Shown one piece after another: positions 24,097 to 33,017 of a DNA stretch of 64,000 bases (within the stretch, counting starts at the first letter, position 1; each line of letters begins with the position of its first letter). The position numbers were made by a program, and so were the translations under genes. Origin of the DNA: Thermodesulfobacteriota bacterium (GTDB lineage Bacteria > Desulfobacterota_D > UBA1144 > Nemesobacterales > CSP1-2). The stretch covers positions 124,001 to 188,000 of the forward strand of contig DATMAT010000023.1 of NCBI GenBank assembly GCA_035559815.1. Reading direction: 5' to 3'. The notes beneath the pieces were generated by a model. That model searched no databases. It was not told the DNA's origin and saw nothing but the letters and a program-made list of their open reading frames with translations.

Positions 24097-27000
24097 TTAT
24101 TTTCCTCTATTTCTATATTCTTCAGGCACAACGACCTTGTTATTAAGTGACTCTGGCTGTTCCTCGGGTGGATTTCCTATTATAACCGTCTTCGTTTTAC
24201 CGCCAGGTTCCTGAACAGACTTCTCATAGACTTGCGGTACATAGGGATCAGACACGACCTCACTTGTTCTTTGCCCGTGTTCTGGGTCATACCCGGTCAG
24301 AGCGTTGCCTGTTGCTCTGGGCAGGCTGGGAGAAAAATCGAAGATCTCTCCTTGAGTCCTGTTTCTTTCACTTTGAAATTCAGTTTGTACGTGTCCCCTA
24401 TCATGCTGGATATTTTCGTATCCATGCTCTACATGTGACCTGATTTGGTCAACTTCTTGCTGAACACCCAGGGTTTGCGGAATAGTTACCCCACCACTCC
24501 CTAAAGGGCGTCTTTCTCCTTCGCCAAAGTTTACTACCGAGTTTATGTTGCTAGGCTCCTGGAGCTGAAAGCTCTCTAATTGATTTCTATCCACATTTGG
24601 GAGAATAAGACCTACGCCTGCAGCGACGGTCGGTGTGCCTCCAAATCGTTCTTCATTAAATACTCTTTGTTGGTACTCAGAAACCGCATTTCTAAATCTT
24701 TGGGCGTTAGTCGATTCGGGGTTATGTACATAGTCGTAAAAAGCTCTATTGAGATCCTCAGAATTAGCAAACCTACTGGCGATTTCAGGAGTAAGATTGA
24801 AGCTGGAACTGACCCCACCTGATACAGTTGTTGCCTGGACTCTCTCAAGGCTTTGAGCTTGTTGCAACTGACCGGAAGCTTCATTATAAAAGGCTCGGGC
24901 ATCAGTTATGCCTGAAGTTTTTTCGCTTCCGCCAAACGTACCACTTTGGGTTGATGTGCCAAGCTCGGTAGATGTTCCAAACCTATCGGTAATACTGAGA
25001 AGGTTAGAATAATCGCTCTTATTAGCCGAGTCTATTGCATTCTGCAGAGATTGGGAAAGTCGGGAACTATCCTGGAACCCTTCCTGATATTGGGTTTGTC
25101 CTCTTAGTGCACCTCTAATATTCCCAAGTATTCCAAGTCCAGCTCCGCCGCCCTCACCCAAACCAAATGTTCCACTCAATCCCCCGCTGAGTCCCAATTC
25201 TTTTGCCCCTAGGGCAGTAAGGGCATAGTTTAGCGCTGTATCCCTGTCCACTCCTGTTGCGTGACGGATATTGTCTGCTATAGATTGCAGTCTGTTTAGC
25301 GAGTCTGCCTGTTGTCCGGTAAGTGAAACTAATTCCCCAGTCCTCAGATTCCTAAATTGGTTGTGACTGTTACCAACCCTCGAAAGCTGGCTTATCTGAG
25401 ATGAAAGAGACAAGACGCTTCTGTTAACGTTAGACAAAGCCGAGCTTCTCAGGTCGCTTATCCTCTCTCCAATCTGGGAATTTATGTCTGTGCTCCCTAC
25501 GATACCAAACGGGAAATTTCCGGTATTAAGTTCGTGTGCAGGTAGATCACCATACCCCGAAAATTTATCTACCGCGCCTTTAGCAACCAACGCGGTCCGG
25601 TCATCTTTATTCGCGTTGATATTATTGAAGCTTGCGACACCGATACTCGAAGAACCAAGCGTAACGTTCCCGAGCGCCGTGCTTGTCCCTGCACCCTGAG
25701 CTATCCCCGTAGTGGGTCCAAGAAGCTGTTGCAAGGCCCCCACTATCGCATGTGCACTCTGGCTGACAATAAAGTAGGAGATAAAGGGAACTACTAGAGT
25801 GGCCAGTCCGGCAACAGCAACAGCCGTCTGAGTTTCATGAGCAAGGGCAGGATTTGTGAGGATTGAAAGCTGACCTCCTACTACCCCGGGAAGGAGGCGC
25901 TGCATAGAAAGATTGGCGAAGAGATTTACTATTGCGTAAATGGGGTTCCAGAACTCCAGCCAGAGTAGAATAGTCAAATAAGCAGGAAAAATTCTGTTTA
26001 TCAAGGGTGTCATCATGAGAAAGAGCACTATGGGGAATATCCCGTACATTATTCCCTGCAATAGCCCTCTGATTACGGGAAGGGTCTTTTTGGCCATTTC
26101 CCCCATAACCACAAAGGCGCTCTTTTGCTGTGCCTGCGCTTCCGACACTGCGATAGCAAGAAGCGTAGCATCTGCCCCTGTGGCAGCCGCCTGCGCTTTA
26201 AATGCATCCCCGAATACATTGATCAGGGCATTTTGAATGACTATATCCTTTGCGCTGAAAGAAAGTTGAGAAAGGTCGGAATACGCAACCTCAACAATGC
26301 CCTCAAGAGTTCCTGTAGTAGTGCCGAATATAGAGTTCTCAAGGGTGGTAAGCCACTGAGGATAGTAAGTGCTAATGCAATTTTGGATCCGTGGATATGC
26401 GTCCCGGCAAAGCATAAGGTCCGGAAGTCCCTCTACTTCCCCGCAGGAGGCAGAGACATAGATTTGGGCATAACGAGTAGAATCGGTTGCCAAGTCATTC
26501 AGGAGATTTGAGGATTCCAGAAGTGCCTTCTCTGATACACTTCCATCGAGAATGTCATAAAACGTGCAGTTTCTTATAAAGTCTACAAAACTCCTTCTTA
26601 GGTTGGGCTCAGGAATAATGAAGCTGGTAGAGCGTCTCATGAGGTCTCCACCCTGAAGATAGCCGTTACTTGCATATTGTAGAGGCCCTGGAATGGTGAA
26701 TGCGGATTCCATGATTCTGGTAAGGGCATCCCCGATCCTGGAGGTTACCGAAGCAAAAATACCTACCCCTGCAGGCACACTTCCGATCACCTTATTGGCA
26801 GAAGGATCAAGCCGGTCATTGATCGCCACATCTACCTTGACACCGAAGAGGGATAGATACACAATCACCGCTGCGAAGAACCAGGCGGCGTTGAATTGCC
26901 GCTGGAACATGATACTTAGTACTGCAACAAGAAGTCCGATGACAAGACCAAGCCTGAGGAGTCCGTTTAAGTCTCCTCCGCCCGCCAAAATTGCAACGGA

Positions 27001-27132
27001 GTTTAAGACTTCTCCTATAAACTGCCCATTTCCGTAGGTGTTAATCTCAAATGCAGGTGCTGCGTAGGAAATAGAGGGAAGAAGAAAAAGAGAAATTCCT
27101 CCGAAAACCATGACTAGTTTATTTAATTTCAT
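24097..27132 (-). CDS. traG: F-type mating-pair stabilisation protein TraG
   Basis: TraG spans the inner membrane, works in pilus assembly through its N-terminal part, and in mating-pair stabilisation and entry exclusion through its C-terminal part. The 1011-residue product has a signal/transmembrane start, several hydrophobic segments up to about residue 470 (for example LGLVIGLLVAVLSIMF and YGIFPIVLFLMMTPLINRIF), then a long Gln/Ser/Asn-rich region with little hydrophobicity, the usual TraG layout. It is last in the block traU-trbC-x-traF-traH-traG, and starts 13 bases after traH ends. Confidence 0.88.
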   Translation of the reverse strand: MKLNKLVMVFGGISLFLLPSISYAAPAFEINTYGNGQFIGEVLNSVAILAGGGDLNGLLRLGLVIGLLVAVLSIMFQRQFNAAWFFAAVIVYLSLFGVKVDVAINDRLDPSANKVIGSVPAGVGIFASVTSRIGDALTRIMESAFTIPGPLQYASNGYLQGGDLMRRSTSFIIPEPNLRRSFVDFIRNCTFYDILDGSVSEKALLESSNLLNDLATDSTRYAQIYVSASCGEVEGLPDLMLCRDAYPRIQNCISTYYPQWLTTLENSIFGTTTGTLEGIVEVAYSDLSQLSFSAKDIVIQNALINVFGDAFKAQAAATGADATLLAIAVSEAQAQQKSAFVVMGEMAKKTLPVIRGLLQGIMYGIFPIVLFLMMTPLINRIFPAYLTILLWLEFWNPIYAIVNLFANLSMQRLLPGVVGGQLSILTNPALAHETQTAVAVAGLATLVVPFISYFIVSQSAHAIVGALQQLLGPTTGIAQGAGTSTALGNVTLGSSSIGVASFNNINANKDDRTALVAKGAVDKFSGYGDLPAHELNTGNFPFGIVGSTDINSQIGERISDLRSSALSNVNRSVLSLSSQISQLSRVGNSHNQFRNLRTGELVSLTGQQADSLNRLQSIADNIRHATGVDRDTALNYALTALGAKELGLSGGLSGTFGLGEGGGAGLGILGNIRGALRGQTQYQEGFQDSSRLSQSLQNAIDSANKSDYSNLLSITDRFGTSTELGTSTQSGTFGGSEKTSGITDARAFYNEASGQLQQAQSLERVQATTVSGGVSSSFNLTPEIASRFANSEDLNRAFYDYVHNPESTNAQRFRNAVSEYQQRVFNEERFGGTPTVAAGVGLILPNVDRNQLESFQLQEPSNINSVVNFGEGERRPLGSGGVTIPQTLGVQQEVDQIRSHVEHGYENIQHDRGHVQTEFQSERNRTQGEIFDFSPSLPRATGNALTGYDPEHGQRTSEVVSDPYVPQVYEKSVQEPGGKTKTVIIGNPPEEQPESLNNKVVVPEEYRNRGK

Positions 27133-27145
27133 ATCTTTTCCACCC

Positions 27146-28516
27146 TTACCTTATTTGAACCGTGTTATTGTCTTTTCCAAAGTTGTACTGGGCCAATATT
27201 CCGGAGGACTCGAGGTTCTGTGTGAGCCTCCTTTCCAGAAAGTCCAGGGTCTTGAGCAGGGAGTCGAAGTTTTGAAGCTTTGTCTCAGACTTGCCTAACT
27301 CATTATAGGCCATATCATAGACCTGTTTAGAATCCCGGTAGAAGCTATCAAGAGCCTCTTTGCTTCCGGCGACTCCGTTAAGCCCGGCACTCTGAAGTCC
27401 CTGGGTGGTATGTCTAAAGGCCATGTCGAACCAGTAAGTTGCGGCCAGAATGGCGATTGAATCCGAGTACTGCTCGATGAAGCTCTTTCCAGCCGGCACC
27501 GGATACCCGCTTGTAACGTTCAGAAACTTCCAGACAGGGGAAGGGAGCGCCTCGATGAACTGTTTGATCTCGTCACTGGGCTCGCTCTTTGTAATGATGG
27601 CCATAAAAGCCTCTTCGAGCTTTGATTTCACCATTTGTTTAAATCCATCAATTGTTTCAGAGACCTCTGTCGGGTTTAGGCATTCTGATCCATCGCACTG
27701 ATAGCGCATCACCGGACCTCCGTTTACAAGGTCTGAGACAGTGAGTAAAGGTGCTTTAGACGTTGCTGAATCATTTGTTACAATCACCGTTCCTGTCGTG
27801 CTCATTATGTACTGTCTTAAATCGTCAGGAACATCTAGCTGTTGTAATGCCCTCCATACGAGGTTGCCCTCGGGATTAGCGCGCACTGCATCATCTCCTG
27901 AGGCAGAGGCCTGGGCGCTTGTCAGGTCATCGGCACATGCTCGCCATGCAGAAATAAAATCTTCAAAACCACCCGAAGCATTTCCGATTTGAGCGCATCT
28001 ACCCCACTGTCCGGTGCGGATCGCGCTTGCGAGACCGAATACCCCTTTAGCCACGCTTTCTCCCGCTTGACAGGTGTTTATCGCCAGTTGATTTGCTGAG
28101 CGGCTAACATCCTCTAGCCACTGTAAGACATCGTAGCAGGAAGGACAGAGGGTTTTTATTGCCAGCATGAATCCATAGCTGAGCGCGGAGGTGCCAATGG
28201 TCTTTAACTTTTGAATCAGCTCATCAACGTTTATGTAGGAGAACGCTCCAAGGAATACATCTATTCCCTGACAGCCAGCGCGAATACTGGGAAGGCTTAC
28301 GGTAAAAGGCTGAAGGGTATCATATGGGGTTCTGATGGATAATGAGCCGCCGGTAACGTATCCACGGGACTGGGTTTCGTATATGCCTGGTTCAGTAACG
28401 GCACTCCCTTCAAATCCAAGACGGTTAAACATATCCTGGACCTGGGAGTTGAGATCGGCCAGGGCAGGTGTGGAAATAGTCAATGCTATAGTAAAAACCA
28501 AAGTTATAAATCTCAT
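27146..28516 (-). CDS. traH: F-type conjugation protein TraH
   Basis: TraH is a periplasmic/outer-membrane pilus assembly protein. The 456-residue product has a signal peptide (cleaved near ALA-D, residue 21) and the hallmark TraH segments AGCQGIDVFLGAFSYINVD, LKTLCPSC-type cysteines (TLCPSCYDVLQWLE) and NTCQAGESVAKG. It overlaps traF by 4 bases and precedes traG, the standard F order. It is full length. Confidence 0.93.
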   Translation of the reverse strand: MRFITLVFTIALTISTPALADLNSQVQDMFNRLGFEGSAVTEPGIYETQSRGYVTGGSLSIRTPYDTLQPFTVSLPSIRAGCQGIDVFLGAFSYINVDELIQKLKTIGTSALSYGFMLAIKTLCPSCYDVLQWLEDVSRSANQLAINTCQAGESVAKGVFGLASAIRTGQWGRCAQIGNASGGFEDFISAWRACADDLTSAQASASGDDAVRANPEGNLVWRALQQLDVPDDLRQYIMSTTGTVIVTNDSATSKAPLLTVSDLVNGGPVMRYQCDGSECLNPTEVSETIDGFKQMVKSKLEEAFMAIITKSEPSDEIKQFIEALPSPVWKFLNVTSGYPVPAGKSFIEQYSDSIAILAATYWFDMAFRHTTQGLQSAGLNGVAGSKEALDSFYRDSKQVYDMAYNELGKSETKLQNFDSLLKTLDFLERRLTQNLESSGILAQYNFGKDNNTVQIR

Positions 28517-29445
28517 CTCGACACCTCCTCTGTCTGTAAGAAGAGGCTTGTTGGATTCTTAACAGACCTGGTTTTGAAGAAGGTCTCTAAAGAGCTATCA
28601 CTGGTCTCTTCCTGTAAAGCGGGCGAGGCTCCTATCCCGTTATTCCCCGATAGAAATGCTTGTGTCGGGGGATAGTCTTGCCGGTTTATTCCTAAAATTT
28701 GCTGTCCTACTAGATAGAGCCTTTTTTCCAGCTCATCATAGGAAACAAGTCCTGTGCTCACTCTTATTACCTTGTCAGGGGGAACAAGGAGAAACAGGGC
28801 GGGAACTTCGGTTACCCCTAAGTTTCTAGCCTGGCCTCTATCAACCTGATAATCTCCCCAATCGGGTAGTCCTGCTCCGTCCAGGGATACTGCCATTATC
28901 CCAATCGGGTAATTCTGTTGAAGGACTTTGAGTAATCTCGATTCCTCCTGACAGTAGGGGCATGCGGTCGTAAAAAAGAATATAAGCTCGCCTGACTGAG
29001 AGAGTTTTGTGATCACCTCACGCATGGAGTTCTTGTCCTCTGCAGTTGCAAGTTGGATCCCAAGACTGGAGGTGGGATGACGAACAGTCTCGTCTAGCTG
29101 AGGATTTTCCCATAGTGTACTTCTCCAAACTTCTGCAAACTGTTGGCTGCGGTCGAGCATCAGTTTCTGATAAGCCATATATTCGCGAACGTTCTCAGGG
29201 GTGGGATCAAGAACTGCGCGGTTGAAAAGCTCTTCCCCTCTCTTCCTTATATCTTCTACCGTTAGCGGTGAAGCCTGGGTTTGCTCATGCGGCAGTTCGG
29301 CTTTCTTTTCCTGGAGTTCTTTGATGATCTCGTACCAAAACCATCCACGATGGTGCTCATCGAAGTATCTGTATTCTTCAGCTCTTACTCTAAGCGTGGA
29401 AAGAGGTAATAAAAGAAGGACTAAAGTGACTGAAGTTTTATACAT
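28513..29445 (-). CDS. traF: F-type conjugation thioredoxin-like protein TraF
   Basis: The 310-residue periplasmic TraF has a signal peptide (1 to about 22), the N-terminal TraF motif RGWFWYE and a thioredoxin-like domain with an intact CPYC pair (C162, C165, FFFTTACPYCQEESR). F plasmid TraF has lost this CxxC, whereas other F-like systems keep it, so this version is likely a working disulfide oxidoreductase. It may help fold the Cys-rich TraU, TraH and the Cys-rich protein upstream. The cis-Pro loop VTEVPALFLL is also present. Confidence 0.9.
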   Translation of the reverse strand: MYKTSVTLVLLLLPLSTLRVRAEEYRYFDEHHRGWFWYEIIKELQEKKAELPHEQTQASPLTVEDIRKRGEELFNRAVLDPTPENVREYMAYQKLMLDRSQQFAEVWRSTLWENPQLDETVRHPTSSLGIQLATAEDKNSMREVITKLSQSGELIFFFTTACPYCQEESRLLKVLQQNYPIGIMAVSLDGAGLPDWGDYQVDRGQARNLGVTEVPALFLLVPPDKVIRVSTGLVSYDELEKRLYLVGQQILGINRQDYPPTQAFLSGNNGIGASPALQEETSDSSLETFFKTRSVKNPTSLFLQTEEVSR

Positions 29446-29459
29446 TCCCGTATCACCTT

Positions 29460-30053
29460 CTAATTAACATTGGCAAGGGTCTGCAAATAAGGTTGGGCAA
29501 ACTCAAAATCGCTATTTGGCTGATATGTAGTATCAAAACAGTCAGCGCTTAACTCGCACCTTATCTCTCCGCTGCAACTAACCGTTGTCTTCTTCGTCGT
29601 GCATTCACTGTCAACACACTGATCCTGAATCTGACAGTCTTTATATGTATCCGCTATGGCCTGCTGTATGGATTCATAATTCATGATAGTGGGATCAGAG
29701 TCCGTTATTACAAACACAGGATGAGTGTTTGCGCTCTCTTGGATAAACTGCGCTTCAGGAGGAGAGGGGGTTTCTACATCTCCATTATCGCTGTATTGAG
29801 GAACATTTCCCAGATTGGATGACTTGGGAATGAGACTATTATGATTCTGGCTCTCTAGTTGACCTGAAAAGCTCTCTCCCTGAGAAAGTCCGGTATCAAC
29901 GTCTGAGGCCAAAGCAGCCGGTAGTTGATAATAGATAGCGCCTAGACTAAGCCTGTCCTGAGCAGAGGCGAAGGAGACTAAGAACAAAAAATTAATTATT
30001 AGGTATCTAAAGACCAACGACCAATGACCAACGACTAATCTAGTTTTTCTCAT
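29460..30053 (-). CDS. Cys-rich secreted protein in the traN position
   Basis: The gene lies between trbC and traF where F-like operons carry traN, but the product is only 197 residues (TraN of F is about 600). It has a signal peptide whose coding sequence overlaps a dispersed GGTCATTGGTC repeat, a low-complexity middle, and a C-terminal block with six cysteines (DCQIQDQCVDSEC, then SCSGEIRCELSADC). It may be a short TraN analogue or the surviving N-terminal part of one; no downstream remnant is visible, since traF starts 14 bases later. It overlaps the end of trbC by 14 bases. Confidence 0.6.
   Translation of the reverse strand: MRKTRLVVGHWSLVFRYLIINFLFLVSFASAQDRLSLGAIYYQLPAALASDVDTGLSQGESFSGQLESQNHNSLIPKSSNLGNVPQYSDNGDVETPSPPEAQFIQESANTHPVFVITDSDPTIMNYESIQQAIADTYKDCQIQDQCVDSECTTKKTTVSCSGEIRCELSADCFDTTYQPNSDFEFAQPYLQTLANVN
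30008..30041. repeat. TTAGTCGTTGGTCATTGGTC repeat in a signal-peptide codon run
   Basis: On the minus strand TTAGTCGTTGGTCATTGGTC is followed by GTTGGTCTTTA, with units of GTC.TTGGTC. It encodes residues 6-15 (LVVGHWSLVF) of the Cys-rich secreted protein, i.e. the start of its signal peptide. A related repeat is found at 30698-30763 in trbC. Confidence 0.75.
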
Positions 30054-30786
30054 GATAGAAATCCTCCTTGAGAAGTTTCAGGTACTTCTCAACGCCCTTA
30101 TCTTCCTTTGCAATAATCCCTAGGCCATAATCAAGGGATACATTGCCCCTAACCTTGATGTAGTCCTGGGAACAGCCCTCCTGATCCTGCTCTCCCGTTA
30201 CATACACGATCTCTGGGACTGCATCGACATGAAAGCACCTGAAAAGCACAGGATGAATCCATACCTCGACCTGATAACTTTCTTCCTCAAATCCTGTGGT
30301 GCCTGTCCTGCGTTCAAACGAAGGGAGCCCAGTCGAACTACGCTTAAGAAGCTCGGAAGCTTTGAGCATTGTCGCCCTAAGTCCTATATCCTCGTTCATT
30401 CCCCTTAGCACCATCACTGCCCCGGTTTTCTCGGCTTCAGAAACTACAGCCTTCAAGCTTCCCTCAGGCATGGAGAATGAAAAGAAGTAGAAGAGCTTTG
30501 CGTTTGCGGTTTTGTTTTGTGGGCCATCTTCATCTACTTGTAAAAATTCTTCTGCTTTTTGCTGGTCTGGTTTTAGGAAACTTTTTAGGGCTTCTGTTGC
30601 CTTTTCTTCCTGAGGTTTTTGAAAGTTCCTTAGAATCTCCTTTACCTGATTAAGCTCTTCCTGTGTTGGCTCTCTTTTTATATCTTGAGCCATAGTAGTC
30701 ATTAGTCCTTGGTCATTGGTCGTTAGGCTAAAAACCAAGGACAAAAGACAAACGACTAAAGAACACAGCAGTCTTTTTTTCTCCAT
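30040..30786 (-). CDS. trbC: F-type pilus assembly protein TrbC
   Basis: TrbC is a periplasmic partner of TraW in F pilus assembly. The family pattern is clear: LFYFFSFSMPEGSLKAVVSE, VLRGMNEDIG and the late FHVDAVPEIVYV. The start at 30786 (MEKKRLLC) gives a signal peptide ending near MAQD; the longer frame from 30840 runs through traU. With this start it overlaps the end of traU by 31 bases. The signal-peptide codons are almost entirely an imperfect palindrome of the GGTCATTGGTC type, so the repeat has either supplied or replaced the original signal sequence. Confidence 0.88.
   Translation of the reverse strand: MEKKRLLCSLVVCLLSLVFSLTTNDQGLMTTMAQDIKREPTQEELNQVKEILRNFQKPQEEKATEALKSFLKPDQQKAEEFLQVDEDGPQNKTANAKLFYFFSFSMPEGSLKAVVSEAEKTGAVMVLRGMNEDIGLRATMLKASELLKRSSTGLPSFERRTGTTGFEEESYQVEVWIHPVLFRCFHVDAVPEIVYVTGEQDQEGCSQDYIKVRGNVSLDYGLGIIAKEDKGVEKYLKLLKEDFYHEKN
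30698..30763. repeat. Palindromic GGTCNTTGGTC repeat inside trbC
   Basis: Left arm ATTAGTCCTTGGTCATTGGT plus CGTTAGG and right arm TAAAAACCAAGGACAAAAGA plus CAAACGACTAAA are imperfect reverse complements over about 26 bases. The element could form a long hairpin in DNA or mRNA and translates as the trbC signal peptide. Confidence 0.72.
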
Positions 30787-31745
30787 AGTACAAGTGTCCA
30801 ATCCTCTCCGAGTCCGGGATACCAGTGGCCCGGCGCCCATCTAATTGTTATCCGTCCTAAAGGAAATACCCTCCCAGGGCCTGGATATGCAATCTGAAGC
30901 TTGTACTGCGATTTGACTATGATAGGAGCAGGAACGGAACTACACAGGGCCTCTTCTCCTACAGTCTTTCTCTCAAGCCCTAAACGGTGGTGCTTATCAA
31001 TTACCCTTGTTGCAGTTAGTGTATACACGCCAGGCAGGTCTCCGGACTCGCTTACAGTCCCGGTTAAGGGATACATGCTCCCCCAGGAACCGGCACACCA
31101 GAAGAGCTCGTCTATGGGAAATCCAAAAGATGCGCTTACTGCATCCGCGGCACATACGGCCTGTGCTACCGGGTTTGCAAAAAGGGCGGCTTCGGGATTA
31201 ATTAGAGCAGAGAGCTCATCGTTGTTCCATAGGGGATCGAACTCGCTCATATAGACAAGGCTGATGTTGCTGCCTGAAAAACAGGCAAAATCGGTGAATA
31301 GATTTAATATCGCAAACACGGGGTAAATGTAGTAGTGGACGTGAAGAAAGGAAGAAGATTCACCTCTATCTGCCGTGGAAGCATGGGCACCACGCTTTGC
31401 GAAAGAGGGCAGGGGAAGAGTAATTCCACCAAGAGAAGGAAAACACCCGGGACCCCTTACTACTTCAATTAGACGCCTTGGCTCCCAGAATGAGACCTTG
31501 ATTCCTATTCTGGGGATGGGGCCGTCAAAGCAGATACAGAAAGGAGGAAAAGGGGATACGGTGTTTGTATCTTCCCCGATTGGAATTATTGGTATTCCGC
31601 CTATTTTTATGGGAAATACTCCTAGCCAGTCCACGTCGGTTAGCGGGTTAAAGATCCTTCCGCCACAGGTTGCTTCACCTCGTGAAGGTGAGGGAAGAAT
31701 AAGACAGGTAATAAGAATCAGTAAAAGAGGGATTCTCCATTTCAT
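30756..31745 (-). CDS. traU: F-type conjugation protein TraU
   Basis: TraU is a periplasmic protein required for DNA transfer and pilus assembly. The 329-residue product has a signal peptide (to about residue 23) and the well-kept TraU N-terminus CGGRIFNPLTDVDWLGVFPI, then FCICFDGPIPRIGIKVSFWE and the GMYPLTG-like WGSMYPLTG region with paired cysteines. It heads the minus-strand transfer block. In the F order it should directly follow traW, which here ends at 3154 on the opposite strand. Confidence 0.93.
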   Translation of the reverse strand: MKWRIPLLLILITCLILPSPSRGEATCGGRIFNPLTDVDWLGVFPIKIGGIPIIPIGEDTNTVSPFPPFCICFDGPIPRIGIKVSFWEPRRLIEVVRGPGCFPSLGGITLPLPSFAKRGAHASTADRGESSSFLHVHYYIYPVFAILNLFTDFACFSGSNISLVYMSEFDPLWNNDELSALINPEAALFANPVAQAVCAADAVSASFGFPIDELFWCAGSWGSMYPLTGTVSESGDLPGVYTLTATRVIDKHHRLGLERKTVGEEALCSSVPAPIIVKSQYKLQIAYPGPGRVFPLGRITIRWAPGHWYPGLGEDWTLVLWRKKDCCVL

Positions 31746-31787
31746 GCAATTATTTATAAAAGGGGATCGGGCAGAAAGCTATAGGGG

Positions 31788-31824
31788 AAATACGGCAAGT
31801 TGAGGCAGGCTTTTTGCCGTATTT
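31788..31824 (-). promoter_or_regulatory. 11-bp inverted repeat upstream of traU
   Basis: AAATACGGCAA (31788-31798) and TTGCCGTATTT (31814-31824) pair perfectly around a 15-base spacer, about 40 bases before the traU start. A third partial copy, ATTCGGCAAG, follows at about 31832. It could be an operator for the transfer block or a mark of the rearrangement that split the operon. Confidence 0.45.
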
Positions 31825-31936
31825 AGATTGAAATTCGGCAAGAAAATTACAAATTGCTAAATTTATAGAAGAAATGATAAAATCTCATGGTCTGCAATAG
31901 ATCGCTATGTATTGAAATTATTGTGAATAATTTATC

Positions 31937-32791
31937 ATGGGCAAGAAAGTACATAAGAATTTGATGAAGGGAAACTATGGCGAACACCTGGTTGCACATA
32001 TTCTCAGTGAGTTTTGCTTTGTACGACCTGTAGTTGGACATACTGATATCGGAGTGGATTTGTATTGTGAATCGATAATTGATGGTATTCCTTTTCTACA
32101 TTTTTGGGTTCAAGTAAAAAGTTCAGAAGATATTCCGAATGAAGAAAGGCAGGTTAAATTTAGATTCGATACTTCTAGTCTTGAGTATTGGGAAAAGCAA
32201 CCCGTTCCGGTTTTATCCTTGTTAGTTCCGATTAAATGGCCACCCGAAAAAATTGCATTTATACATGTCGTTGATATCAGCTTCTCAATTCTTGAAAAAG
32301 GAATAAATAAGGGAAAGACACAGGTTTTAAAGTCACTACCTAACTATGCTCTTCCCATATCAGACTCTAAACAACTTTCAAGTAAACTTAATAAACTTCT
32401 GGTAGAGCATATGCCAATCACTATTTCTGCGATGTATGCAAGAGAGGGCTTTATTTACGCCGCACCTAAGCCGAAAGAAGAACATACAAAATATTATGCT
32501 GGTCATTTTCTTTCTAGGTATATTCATAAAATAGGAGAACGTACTAGACAAGCGGTAACTTTTGGAGAGCTTAAGAAAGACGAACATTATGAAGTTCACG
32601 AGGCACTTGGCTTACTTAATGAGGCTGAAGGAAAACTAACCAAGGCAAAATCTTGTTATCAAAGGGCGATCAAGTCTATAATGGGTGACCCTAAAATTAA
32701 CTATAACCAGCCGCCTTGGTCTGAAGTTGTGGAGAGATTGCAAGAGCGCAAAAGAAAGTTGAATAATCCAATGCGGAAGAGTACCTTTTGA
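31937..32791 (+). CDS. DUF4365-like putative nuclease
   Basis: The first about 150 residues of this 284-residue protein follow the DUF4365 restriction-endonuclease-like pattern: GNYGEHLVAHILSEF with Glu, TDIGVDLYCE with Asp, and FWVQVKSSED with Q-x-K, i.e. a PD-(D/E)xK-type site. The C-terminal part holds a tetratricopeptide-like stretch (LGLLNEAEGKLTKAKSCYQ). Such proteins are frequent in defence islands and are thought to cut DNA. It is the first gene beyond the transfer block and is transcribed away from it. Confidence 0.7.
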   Translation: MGKKVHKNLMKGNYGEHLVAHILSEFCFVRPVVGHTDIGVDLYCESIIDGIPFLHFWVQVKSSEDIPNEERQVKFRFDTSSLEYWEKQPVPVLSLLVPIKWPPEKIAFIHVVDISFSILEKGINKGKTQVLKSLPNYALPISDSKQLSSKLNKLLVEHMPITISAMYAREGFIYAAPKPKEEHTKYYAGHFLSRYIHKIGERTRQAVTFGELKKDEHYEVHEALGLLNEAEGKLTKAKSCYQRAIKSIMGDPKINYNQPPWSEVVERLQERKRKLNNPMRKSTF

Positions 32792-32999
32792 AGACTTCCA
32801 TCCAGATTTTGACGGATTTAAAAGTGCCGGGTTGAACAATCTTGGTCTAGACAGTTACAGCATAGGCCAAAGTGAGAAGTTTCTAGCTATCCGGTCATTT
32901 GTTAATGAGAGTAGGTGAATTAGGCTGCTAGGAGAATATGAACCCGACCTTAAAGGATTTAAGCTATTTTATTCTTGGTATATATTAAGAAATAGCTAG
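32784..32999 (+). pseudogene. Decayed coding remnant
   Basis: The frame from 32784 reads as protein-like sequence (PFEDFHPDFDGFKSAGLNNL), interrupted by one TGA, then LLGEYEPDLKGFKLF to a stop at 32999. The two halves share a P-D-x-x-G-F-K pattern, suggesting either a repeated motif or fragments of one gene. It overlaps the end of the DUF4365-like gene by eight bases in another frame, so it could also be the frameshifted C-terminus of that gene. The family is not recognised. Confidence 0.35.
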
Positions 33000-33017
33000 G
33001 ATTAAGGGAGACAAAAT

